This document shows positions 17,213-24,640 of a DNA stretch of 64,000 nt, one piece after another. The stretch lies in the NCBI GenBank assembly GCA_910584645.1, contig CAJUAU010000004.1, positions 62,001 through 126,000 on the forward strand. Direction: 5' to 3'. This stretch comes from an uncultured Eubacterium sp. (GTDB lineage Bacteria; Bacillota; Clostridia; Lachnospirales; Lachnospiraceae). A program made the translations under genes and the position numbers. The notes beneath the pieces are model-generated. The model saw nothing but the letters and a program-made list of their open reading frames with translations. It did no database searches and was not told the origin of the DNA. Numbering within the stretch: the first letter of the stretch is position 1; each line of letters begins with the position of its first letter.

Positions 17213-18823
17213 ATGATTCAGGCTAGCAATGTAACACTGCGTTTTGGCAAAAAAGCGCTTTTTGAAGAAGTCAATATAAAATTTACCGAGGGGAACTGCT
17301 ACGGTATCATTGGTGCCAATGGCGCCGGCAAATCCACTTTTTTAAAAATCCTTTCCGGAGAACTGGAACCTACCCAGGGTGAGATCATTATTACACCCGG
17401 CGAGCGTCTTTCCGTTTTGGAACAGGATCATTTCAAATATGATGACTGCCTCGTTCTGGATACTGTCATCATGGGAAATCAGCGTCTCTATGATATTATG
17501 AAGGAAAAGGACGCGATTTATGCAAAAGAGGATTTCACTGAAGAAGATGGAATCCGCGCCAGCGAACTGGAGGCAGACTTTGCCACAATGAATGGCTGGG
17601 AGGCAGAATCCGATGCTGCCACTCTTCTCAATGGACTTAACATAGATACAGAACTCCATTACAAACAAATGAGTGAATTGTCTGGAAGTGAAAAAGTCAA
17701 AGTACTTCTGGCAAGAGCCCTGTTCGGCAACCCAGACATCCTTTTACTGGATGAGCCCACCAACCACCTGGATCTGGATGCGATCCGGTGGCTGGAAGAA
17801 TTCCTCATTAATTTTGAGAATACAATTATCGTAGTCTCCCACGACCGGTATTTTCTTAATAAAGTTTGTACCCATACGGTGGATATCGACTACGCAAAGA
17901 TGCAGCTTTATGCCGGCAACTATGATTTCTGGTATGAATCCAGCCAGCTTATGATCAAACAGATGAAGGAAGCCAATAAAAAGAAGGAAGAAAAGATCAA
18001 GGAACTTCAGGAATTTATCCAGCGTTTCAGTGCCAATGCTTCCAAATCCAAACAGGCAACCTCCCGTAAACGCGCCCTGGAAAAAATTGAACTTGATACC
18101 CTTCGTCCTTCCAGCAGAAAATATCCTTATGTAGATTTCAAGCCAGACCGTGAGATCGGAAATGAAGTTTTGACTGTGACAAATCTTTCCAAAACCATCG
18201 ATGGCGAGAAAGTGCTTGACAATATTTCTTTCACCGTCGGACACGACGATAAGATTGCTTTTGTAGGCTCCTATGGCATCGCTGCCACCACTCTTTTCCA
18301 GATACTTGCCGGCGAAATGGAGCCGGACGAGGGCGACTATAAATGGGGAATCACTACCAGCCAGGCATATTTCCCGAAGGACAACACCAAAGATTTTGCC
18401 GGAACAGATACTATTGTAGACTGGCTGATGCCGTATTCCCCGGAAAAGGATGCCACTTATGTCCGTGGTTTCCTGGGACGCATGCTGTTTTCCGGCGATG
18501 ACGGATTGAAAAAAGTAAATGTCCTCTCTGGTGGCGAAAAGGTGAGAGTCATGCTCTCCAAGATGATGATGCTGGGGGCCAATGCCCTCATTATGGATGA
18601 GCCCACCAACCATCTGGATATGGAATCCATCACTTCCGTCAACAACGGACTGATCAAGTTCCCTGGAATCGTCCTCTTTACTTCCCAGGACCATCAGTTT
18701 ATTCAGACCATAGCAAACCGTATCATTGAGCTCACCCCGAATGGAATGATCGACAAGGTAACTACTTATGATGAATATCTGGACAGCGACGAAATGGCGA
18801 GAAAACGTCAGGCATTAAGTTAA
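17213..18823 (+). CDS. ABC-F family ATPase (YkpA/YbiT type)
   Basis: 536 residues: two ABC ATPase domains joined by a charged, Lys/Glu-rich linker (about 245-300), no membrane segments. ABC-F proteins act on the ribosome; some protect it from antibiotics. NBD1 is complete: Walker A GANGAGKS at 34-41, signature LSGSE near 156, Walker B with LLLDEPTNHLD near 177 and switch SHDRYF near 209. NBD2 keeps the signature LSGGE and MDEPTNHLD, but its Walker A reads GSYGIAATT, with Ala358 in place of Lys, and the switch His is Gln492. The second ATP site is therefore probably impaired. The ATG has GGAGG upstream. Housekeeping role more likely than resistance. Confidence 0.9.
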   Translation: MIQASNVTLRFGKKALFEEVNIKFTEGNCYGIIGANGAGKSTFLKILSGELEPTQGEIIITPGERLSVLEQDHFKYDDCLVLDTVIMGNQRLYDIMKEKDAIYAKEDFTEEDGIRASELEADFATMNGWEAESDAATLLNGLNIDTELHYKQMSELSGSEKVKVLLARALFGNPDILLLDEPTNHLDLDAIRWLEEFLINFENTIIVVSHDRYFLNKVCTHTVDIDYAKMQLYAGNYDFWYESSQLMIKQMKEANKKKEEKIKELQEFIQRFSANASKSKQATSRKRALEKIELDTLRPSSRKYPYVDFKPDREIGNEVLTVTNLSKTIDGEKVLDNISFTVGHDDKIAFVGSYGIAATTLFQILAGEMEPDEGDYKWGITTSQAYFPKDNTKDFAGTDTIVDWLMPYSPEKDATYVRGFLGRMLFSGDDGLKKVNVLSGGEKVRVMLSKMMMLGANALIMDEPTNHLDMESITSVNNGLIKFPGIVLFTSQDHQFIQTIANRIIELTPNGMIDKVTTYDEYLDSDEMARKRQALS

Positions 18824-18824
18824 T

Positions 18825-18853
18825 TTGACAAAACCTGTCTTTTCCAATACAAT
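18825..18853 (+). promoter_or_regulatory. Promoter of the CorC/CNNM gene
   Basis: -35 TTGACA (18825-18830), 17-bp spacer, -10 TACAAT (18848-18853), starting directly after the ABC-F stop. It leaves a leader of about 235 bases before the start at 19097. Confidence 0.8.
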
Positions 18854-18871
18854 AGTACTATGATGATACCA

Positions 18872-19023
18872 GGGTCGAAAGGTCAAAATGCCGTTCATGC
18901 TTGCATGTAAAGGCATTTGAACTTGAGACCCGCCAAACATGAGAAAGGAGCGATTTACGTAGTAAATCAGCGGATTTCGAATGTTTGAAGGATTGCGGAA
19001 ATTGCATAGCAATGAAGCAATCC
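18872..19023 (+). ncRNA. Structured leader with nested hairpins
   Basis: Between promoter and gene lie three successive hairpins. The first is GGGTC/GACCC (18872-18931), enclosing an imperfect AAATGCC/GGCATTT stem. The second is CAAACAT/ATGTTTG (18934-18987), enclosing GATTTAC-GTA-GTAAATC. The third is GGATTGC/GCAATCC (18990-19023), enclosing ATTGC-ATA-GCAAT. It does not match the M-box or other riboswitches I can recognise. It may be a cis-regulatory RNA or an intergenic repeat unit. Confidence 0.5.
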
Positions 19024-19096
19024 GTAGGTATCTTGAAACAAACCAATTCCTCTTAACACTATGTTTTTTATTATTTTTTGATTGGAGTGATTTTTT

Positions 19097-20410
19097 TTGG
19101 AGCCCGGTGACGCGACAAATTCTATCGTGCTAAACATTGTTATCATATTTATTCTACTGCTTTTATCTGCCTTTTTTTCGTCGGCAGAGACAGCACTGAC
19201 AACTTCAAACAAACTCAGAATGCGAGCTTTGGCAGAAGAAAAAAACAAGGCGGCAATGAGAGTGTTAAAACTTCTTGAAAACCCGTCGAAAATGCTGAGC
19301 TGTATTCTTATATGCAACAATGTGGTGAACCTTTCAGCATCGTCAATTTCAACTTCTCTTGCCTTTTCCATCTGCAGACAGATGGGACTTGAGAACAATA
19401 CCAGCCTGGGTGCCGGTATCGCTACTGGAATACTGACTTTCCTGATCCTCATCTTTGGTGAGATCTCGCCCAAAACCATGGCTACGATCAATGCTGAAAA
19501 AATGGCGCTTGCTTTCAGCCGGACCATATTACTCCTGACAAAGCTTTTAACCCCTGTTATCTTTGTCATTGACAAGTTTGTAGTATTCTTTCTATTTATT
19601 CTCCGGGTGGACACAAGTGGAACCGGAAAAGGAATTACAGAAGACGAACTTCGGACTTTTGTGGATGTAAGCCACGAAGAGGGCGTCATCGAGAGTGAAG
19701 AGCGGAAAATGATCACCAATATTGTTGATTTTGGTGATTCTATCGCAAAGGATGTCATGATCCCGCGATTGGATATCTGTATGGTAGAACTATCGATCTC
19801 CTATGATGAACTCCTCTCCGAATTTACGGAAAACAAATTTGCACGTATGCCTGTCTATGATGAGACCATCGACAACATCGTGGGGATCATAAACTTAAAG
19901 GATTTTGTATTCTACAAAGGGGACAAAAAAGATTTTTCCCTAAAAGACCTGATCCGGGATGCACACATTACCTATGAGTACAAAAATGTGTCGGAACTTT
20001 TTATGGAAATGCGTAAGGAATCCATTCCTATGACCATTGTCTTAGATGAGTATGGAGCTCTCTCCGGTCTGATCACCATGGAGGATCTGGTCGAAGAGAT
20101 CGTAGGAGAGATCCGTGATGAATACGATGAAGATGAGGAAGACGAGATTCAGCATATCTCTGAAAATGAATACATCCTTCTGGGATCTACTCCACTGGAT
20201 GATGTCAATGAACTTTTAGGCATTCCACTGGAATCAGATGAATACGATTCCATCTCCGGCCACATCATCAAACTTCTGGAGCATTTTCCAAATCCCGGGG
20301 AATGCGCAAAAGATGATTATGCCGTATATACGGTGCTGGAAGCAGAAAAAAACCGTATAGACAAGGTTCATATTCTGATTCATCCCCAACCGGAAGAAGA
20401 GGAAGAATGA
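19097..20410 (+). CDS. CNNM/CorC-type membrane transporter (hemolysin C family)
   Basis: 437 residues. The CNNM membrane domain (about 5-195) has four hydrophobic segments and the SSAETALTTSNK and GEISPKT motifs. Two CBS domains follow (about 205-335: VMIPRLDI, then PMTIVLDEYGALSGLITMEDLVEEIVGEIRDEYDED), then a CorC_HlyC domain (about 350-430). Members export or tolerate magnesium and cobalt. The start is TTG at 19097, with TTGGAGTG seven bases upstream. Its long structured leader suggests post-transcriptional control. Stands alone; its terminator overlaps the end of the Tad-like operon on the other strand. Confidence 0.88.
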   Translation: MEPGDATNSIVLNIVIIFILLLLSAFFSSAETALTTSNKLRMRALAEEKNKAAMRVLKLLENPSKMLSCILICNNVVNLSASSISTSLAFSICRQMGLENNTSLGAGIATGILTFLILIFGEISPKTMATINAEKMALAFSRTILLLTKLLTPVIFVIDKFVVFFLFILRVDTSGTGKGITEDELRTFVDVSHEEGVIESEERKMITNIVDFGDSIAKDVMIPRLDICMVELSISYDELLSEFTENKFARMPVYDETIDNIVGIINLKDFVFYKGDKKDFSLKDLIRDAHITYEYKNVSELFMEMRKESIPMTIVLDEYGALSGLITMEDLVEEIVGEIRDEYDEDEEDEIQHISENEYILLGSTPLDDVNELLGIPLESDEYDSISGHIIKLLEHFPNPGECAKDDYAVYTVLEAEKNRIDKVHILIHPQPEEEEE

Positions 20411-20441
20411 TCCTGCAGCTTAACAGATATTGTGATCTTAT

Positions 20442-20506
20442 GAACACTTTGATCCGGAATGGCGTCAGCTCGACAGCCCTTGAGTCAGATCAGAGTGTTC
20501 TTTTTT
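20442..20506 (+). terminator. Terminator of the CorC/CNNM gene
   Basis: GAACACTtTGATC and GATCAgAGTGTTC form a 12-bp stem around a 39-base loop, followed by TTTTTT. Its 3' arm overlaps the last codons of the convergent pilin-like gene (stop at 20490). Confidence 0.65.
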
Positions 20507-20870
20507 CAAAGATCACCGTTCTTCTCACTTTAATTTCTTTTTCTTCCATATTAAGAAAAGAAATCTTTTCTGCCACTTCGATATCCATAAGCCCCTGCTC
20601 CATGTCAGCAGATATGACATTCACGGTCATGTCCACATCGGAATTTGTCCTCATGACCAGGGCCTGAAGAAAGGAAGCGATAAACTCATTCTTATCCTGG
20701 ATCCCATAACTCTCCTGTTCCATTACTTCTTTCATCGTCTGTGACACCGACACCGCCAGGGAATCTTCCAACTCCTGCAAAGCCGCCGACTTACCATCGA
20801 TTACAGTATGTATTGCCAAAACCAGCAGAATGGCGCTGATACATACAGAAGATACTATGACTGATTTCAT
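20490..20870 (-). CDS. Pilin-like single-pass protein, last gene of Tad-like operon
   Basis: 126 residues: one hydrophobic helix at about 5-24 (ending AIHTVIDG), then about 100 extracytoplasmic residues rich in Glu, Met and Ser. Topology and operon position suggest a minor pilin or pseudopilin of the Tad/Flp type. The start ATG overlaps the stop of the upstream gene (ATGA). Family not recognised by name. Confidence 0.6.
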   Translation of the reverse strand: MKSVIVSSVCISAILLVLAIHTVIDGKSAALQELEDSLAVSVSQTMKEVMEQESYGIQDKNEFIASFLQALVMRTNSDVDMTVNVISADMEQGLMDIEVAEKISFLNMEEKEIKVRRTVIFEKRTL

Positions 20871-21193
20871 CTTGAATATCCCTCTATCTCATATTTTTTT
20901 ACAATTCCTGCCAATGGTATGACATACCGGAATCCAAGAGTAACCTTGGCATCCTTTTTATTTTCCTCCCCGTACACCTGTACCTTTAGTTCGTATCCTG
21001 CCTTTTCTGCCCGTTTTTTGCAGTCTTCAATGACGGCCTGGTCAAAATAGCTATTTTCTACCTGCGTCACGACGCTTCCATGAAATTCTCTGGCACTGGA
21101 GTATAACACATTTTGTATAATATATGCAATTCCAATCCATATAAAAATCAATAAAAGCAAAAATGTTATAAAATGCTCAATCACCATCTTCAT
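20867..21193 (-). CDS. Pilin-like single-pass protein
   Basis: About 108 residues from the ATG at 21193; ATGs at 21205 and 21229 are also possible, and all overlap the previous gene. N-terminus MKMVIEHFITFLLLLIFIW: a short leader ending in an E-[HYF] motif followed by one membrane helix, as in its operon neighbours. The rest (about 80 residues) is extracytoplasmic, alternating beta-like segments ending GLFRYVIPL-like text. Reminiscent of DUF4320-type proteins of Lachnospiraceae Tad loci, but not certain. Confidence 0.55.
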   Translation of the reverse strand: MKMVIEHFITFLLLLIFIWIGIAYIIQNVLYSSAREFHGSVVTQVENSYFDQAVIEDCKKRAEKAGYELKVQVYGEENKKDAKVTLGFRYVIPLAGIVKKYEIEGYSR

Positions 21194-21695
21194 AATTTCC
21201 CTCATTTCCCCGGGGTGGTTTTTGCCCACTCCCCTCTATGCCGTTGTAATCTACCAGTACCAGAAACTTTTTTTCCGTCACTTTACCGGTGACTGGACTC
21301 CGGACACGGACAAAATAACGGTAAATCCCTGGTTCTCCCCATCTGTTTTCGCCCTTTCCCCCTAATATATTTTTGTATTCCGAAATACGTCTTCCATCCA
21401 TATCCCTTTCTGCCACCTGGATGCAGGCCGAGAGATCTCCCCGGTCAAAGTCCAGCGCTGAGAGATGCTCTGCAAAATCTTTTTTTTCTCCGCTTTTTAC
21501 TTTAAAATCTTTTACATATAGTTTCGGAGAAGTACGTCTTTCCTCATTAGTAGAGAAATTTGTCTTCTCACTGTCAGAAACCCCTCCTGCCCGCTGCCAT
21601 CCCATCAAAAAGGACATTAGTACGACAGATACGATAAAAAAGGACGCCATTACTGCCAGCATTATTTTTCCATATTCTGATATAAAAAACTGCAT
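21177..21695 (-). CDS. Pilin-like protein with N-terminal EYG motif
   Basis: 172 residues from the ATG at 21695 (GGGGGAT upstream). MQFFISEYGKIMLAV starts a membrane helix (to about 32), followed by a 140-residue outside domain. The outside part has a beta-rich segment resembling an Ig-like or cadherin-like unit (PKLYVKDFKVKSGEK, then a GIYRYFVRVRSPVTGK strand pair). The C-terminus is Gly, Asn and Asp rich. Shares the E-[YF]-G start with three other small proteins of this operon. Confidence 0.6.
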   Translation of the reverse strand: MQFFISEYGKIMLAVMASFFIVSVVLMSFLMGWQRAGGVSDSEKTNFSTNEERRTSPKLYVKDFKVKSGEKKDFAEHLSALDFDRGDLSACIQVAERDMDGRRISEYKNILGGKGENRWGEPGIYRYFVRVRSPVTGKVTEKKFLVLVDYNGIEGSGQKPPRGNEGNYEDGD

Positions 21696-21710
21696 TTTAT
21701 CCCCCCATCC

Positions 21711-21786
21711 GCGCATGCCTTTTGCGCCTCACACAAGTTTGGGCGTGTGCGCACAAACTTGATAGGTTGAAAGCTTTCTTTCAACC
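21711..21786. repeat. Intra-operon hairpin repeat, copy 1
   Basis: CAAGTTTG (21734-21741) and CAAACTTG (21754-21761) flank a GC-rich core, preceded by GCGCATGCCTTTTGCGC and followed by a second hairpin GGTTGAAAG/CTTTCAACC (21765-21786). It lies between two genes of the Tad-like operon. A clearly related copy is at 37095-37170. Confidence 0.7.
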
Positions 21787-21927
21787 TTATCCTCCCATTA
21801 TCCCTTCTGCGTAATACAACATAAATTGTGTGATCTTTGCAAAAAGAAAACCAATCATCCCTGTTACAATCCCACACTCCAGCGCGCACAAAATAACCCT
21901 GCCATATTCTTTGATCATCTCACTCAT
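21787..21927 (-). CDS. 46-residue membrane peptide with EYG motif (mini-pilin)
   Basis: Starts MSEMIKEYGRVILCAL, then one hydrophobic helix, ending near a Gly-Gly. The ribosome site TTGGAGATGG precedes the ATG at 21927, which overlaps the stop of the upstream 33-residue gene. Size and layout match Flp-type pilins: short, a conserved E-Y-G just before the helix. It is followed by a hairpin repeat. Confidence 0.6.
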   Translation of the reverse strand: MSEMIKEYGRVILCALECGIVTGMIGFLFAKITQFMLYYAEGIMGG

Positions 21928-22025
21928 AACACCATCTCCAATATTATTGTAAACACATAAATTAAAATCATGCCCAGAAGTGTGGTGGTCACTGTCTCCC
22001 CAAATTCTTCGATAAACTCATCCAT
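21924..22025 (-). CDS. 33-residue membrane peptide with EFG motif
   Basis: MDEFIEEFGETVTTT then a single helix to the end. AAGGGGGAG lies seven bases upstream of the ATG at 22025. Translationally coupled to the next gene by ATGA overlap. Strong ribosome site, coupling and the shared E-[YF]-G motif argue that it is real despite its size. Confidence 0.55.
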   Translation of the reverse strand: MDEFIEEFGETVTTTLLGMILIYVFTIILEMVL

Positions 22026-22051
22026 TGGCTTCTCCCCCTTTTCCCGCCTGC

Positions 22052-23362
22052 TCAATACAAATTTTGAAATCTTCCCATGGTCATCGTCAGCAGATGGATC
22101 AGATCCAGCAGCAGTTTTATACTGGAAAGCACCATTGGTAGCTGCTTTAAGAGCCCCATCCCCGCCATTTTATTATTCTGGATAAAGACCTCATTTCGAT
22201 CCATCAGACGGTTGTTCTGTGCCACCAGGAAATCCAGCTGCCTTCTGGAATCTTCATACCCATTCGTACTGACAGAATAAAGTATTTTCATTCCTGTCTG
22301 TACCTCCGGAAGTTCCAGTTTTCCGAAAAACTCCAAAAAAGGCTGCAGATCTCTAGGTGAATCATAAATCTTCTCTGTCAGAACCTGTATTTCCCGGCAG
22401 AATATCCCATCCATCTGTGCCATGGATTTCTTAAGCGCCTGATAGCCGCTCTCTGTCTGCAGATAGAGGGTGACGATCATCAGCCAATAAGGAAACTCCT
22501 GTCGGACATATCTCCCCAGCACCCTTTTTGCCACATGAACTGACAATCCAGACACTGTTGACGGATCTTTTCCCAGCATCTGATACAGTTTCTCCAGGCG
22601 CGCGTCCTCTTCCCCTCTGTTTCCACCACCATCCAGCCATTTTACTGACAGCTTGCGATAGATCAAGGCAATCAGCCACCACAGCGCCAAAAGAACTACC
22701 GCAGTGGAGATCTGATAGATGGGATTGTCCGAGATGTGGAGCCCTAGTTCCTCCGGCGTGAGCAGTCTGGATACATAGCACAGTACTGCCGCCAGACCCG
22801 CGGCAACTGCACACTCAGTTTTTATAAATTTTTTTCTTTTTTCATAGATGGAGGTACGGTTTTTCCAGTATTCCAGATCTTCCAGAAGAATATCCAGAGA
22901 ACCCCGGCTGTCACTTCCTGTCCGGTCCCCATTGCACAAAAAAGTATGTATGATCTTCATTCGCCGGCTGTCATATTCCTTTTCGATCTCTGCAAATGCC
23001 GCCTCCAGGATCGATCCGTCTTCCACCCCCTCTCCCGTCATAAAGATATGTCTTGCTCTTTGAATCGCCCCGCCCATCCGGCTCCCGGGTTCAAAAAGAG
23101 AACTGCAGTCTTCCATTGCTCTCCCTGTATGTCCCAGCCTGCGGTAAGAACACAGCAGCTGCTCCAGATAAGTCACCACCTGTTCATACTCCTGTTCAAA
23201 TTCTCTCTCCCGGCGAATGAAAAAACGGATTCTTCGCAATGCCAGACAGCCACCGACAGTCAGACAGAGAATAAGCCCTGCTCCCAGATCATAGATCCAT
23301 CCTATAAACAGCTGAATTCCCGCTGCTATCAAAAAAACGAATAAACTCCCTCTCTGCCTCAT
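22052..23362 (-). CDS. TadB/TadC-like type II secretion F-domain membrane protein
   Basis: 436 residues. Hydrophobic pairs near 5-45 and 182-240 and a C-terminal segment near 405-430, with a long helical cytoplasmic part (about 50-170) rich in charged residues. This matches the inner-membrane platform protein of Tad/Flp systems; only one such protein is encoded here instead of separate TadB and TadC. The start overlaps the tadA-like stop (ATGA). The T2SF similarity is judged from topology and position. Confidence 0.65.
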   Translation of the reverse strand: MRQRGSLFVFLIAAGIQLFIGWIYDLGAGLILCLTVGGCLALRRIRFFIRREREFEQEYEQVVTYLEQLLCSYRRLGHTGRAMEDCSSLFEPGSRMGGAIQRARHIFMTGEGVEDGSILEAAFAEIEKEYDSRRMKIIHTFLCNGDRTGSDSRGSLDILLEDLEYWKNRTSIYEKRKKFIKTECAVAAGLAAVLCYVSRLLTPEELGLHISDNPIYQISTAVVLLALWWLIALIYRKLSVKWLDGGGNRGEEDARLEKLYQMLGKDPSTVSGLSVHVAKRVLGRYVRQEFPYWLMIVTLYLQTESGYQALKKSMAQMDGIFCREIQVLTEKIYDSPRDLQPFLEFFGKLELPEVQTGMKILYSVSTNGYEDSRRQLDFLVAQNNRLMDRNEVFIQNNKMAGMGLLKQLPMVLSSIKLLLDLIHLLTMTMGRFQNLY

Positions 23363-24426
23363 CCCCTCACCTCCGGCTGAAATACAGAAGATATCTCCTG
23401 TTCCCGAAATCTTCTCGCCAGATTCGGGGGCAGTTTTTCCCCGGTCATCTCTCCATGATCCACAAGCAGGGTAATTTCATTTACACTTTTTAAATAGTTC
23501 TCTCCTCTTCTGTCAAATGCACAGATCTGCTCAATCCTCCTGGTGATCCTACCCTCTTTTTCTATAATGCTTTTTACCAGTACCCCAATATTAATAAACC
23601 GGTAAACATCGTTCAGGATCCTCTCCCTGCCAATATCCCCGCCCGCCATATTTTTAATCCGGTCCGGGATATTTCTGACGTCATCGGTGTGAAGCGTAGT
23701 CAGTCCGTAAGTTCCCGTACTTAAACTCTCCATCAGGTAACGAACTTCCTCCGATCTGGCCTCCGAGAGTATGATCCACCGGGGAAGCTGGCGGAGACAG
23801 GCTTTGATCGCCGCCGTATAAGTAAAATTTTCAGCTACCTTCATCTCCACGCAATCCTTTCTGGGATTGATCTTTCCATAGTGGATCTCCAGTGTATCCT
23901 CTATGGTTATAACCCGTTCCGAATCTGGAATAAACCGGGTGAGATACTTTAGAAGCTCTGTCTTGCCGGCTCCCGGCATTCCACATATGGCGATATTACA
24001 GTGTGCCTGTATGCACCCTTCCAAAAACTCCGCCACCTCCTTCTCACAGTATCCCTCCCGTATCATTTCTTCTTTTTTCATCCGCCTCACTGCCGGAATC
24101 TTCCGCAGTGAGATCGTTACCCCGGAACTTGTGACGCACTCGTGTACGATACTGATCCTGAGTTCCTCCGTCTCTGCTTCCAGTACTGGATTCATTTTAT
24201 TGAAAGGGATACTCACAACGCTGGAGATCAAGGAGGCAAAGCGCTCTACAAACTCTTTTGCCAGCACCTCTCCTGCCTGATATCTTCCCTTTTTCAGATC
24301 ATCGATCCAAAGCTGTCTGCCATTCCAGTTGATATCCGTCACGTCCTCTGAAACAATATAGGGATACAGTACTCCATAATCCTGTCGTCTCAGCAGGAAT
24401 CTGGTCTCAAAATCTTCTATATTCAT
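23359..24426 (-). CDS. TadA/CpaF-type secretion ATPase
   Basis: 355 residues. Type II/IV secretion ATPase that powers Flp pilus assembly from the cytoplasm. Walker A GMPGAGKT at 149-156, Walker B-like WIILSEAR near 217-224, and the His box GLTTLHTDDVRNIPDRI near 239. The N-terminal domain (about 1-110) carries ISLRKIP, as in CpaF. GGGAGGAAAG precedes the ATG, which overlaps the upstream pilin stop. Confidence 0.9.
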   Translation of the reverse strand: MNIEDFETRFLLRRQDYGVLYPYIVSEDVTDINWNGRQLWIDDLKKGRYQAGEVLAKEFVERFASLISSVVSIPFNKMNPVLEAETEELRISIVHECVTSSGVTISLRKIPAVRRMKKEEMIREGYCEKEVAEFLEGCIQAHCNIAICGMPGAGKTELLKYLTRFIPDSERVITIEDTLEIHYGKINPRKDCVEMKVAENFTYTAAIKACLRQLPRWIILSEARSEEVRYLMESLSTGTYGLTTLHTDDVRNIPDRIKNMAGGDIGRERILNDVYRFINIGVLVKSIIEKEGRITRRIEQICAFDRRGENYLKSVNEITLLVDHGEMTGEKLPPNLARRFREQEISSVFQPEVRG

Positions 24427-24617
24427 TTCTTTCCTCCCGCCTGGAAGCCTGGCAATGTAAAACCAGACTCTGTCTCAATTTCTTGGAAAAAGCTGGAAAA
24501 CAGCCCTTCAAACATGTCCTGGATCGGCTCCCGAAACAGCACCACCACCGATACCAGAGCGAGAACAACTAATACTGCCACTATGATCTTTCCATATTCC
24601 TGTAAAAATTCTGTCAT
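24423..24617 (-). CDS. Flp-like pilin with N-terminal EYG motif
   Basis: 64 residues: MTEFLQEYGKIIVAVLV starts one membrane helix (about 10-28), followed by a 36-residue outside tail (EPIQDMFEGLFSSF- then ending GFQAGGKK). Best candidate for the major pilin, by size, position directly before the ATPase and clean leader-like start. No prepilin peptidase gene is present in this locus. Confidence 0.65.
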   Translation of the reverse strand: MTEFLQEYGKIIVAVLVVLALVSVVVLFREPIQDMFEGLFSSFFQEIETESGFTLPGFQAGGKK

Positions 24618-24640
24618 AAAATCCCTCCTGATTTTTTTAT

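Noticed and set aside
17744..18694. 316-residue minus-strand frame opposite the ABC-F gene
   Set aside because: Shadow of a well-conserved gene; no family features, no ribosome site.
18854..19096. M-box (magnesium) riboswitch before the CorC-type gene
   Set aside because: Hairpins are present but the conserved M-box core sequences are not visible.
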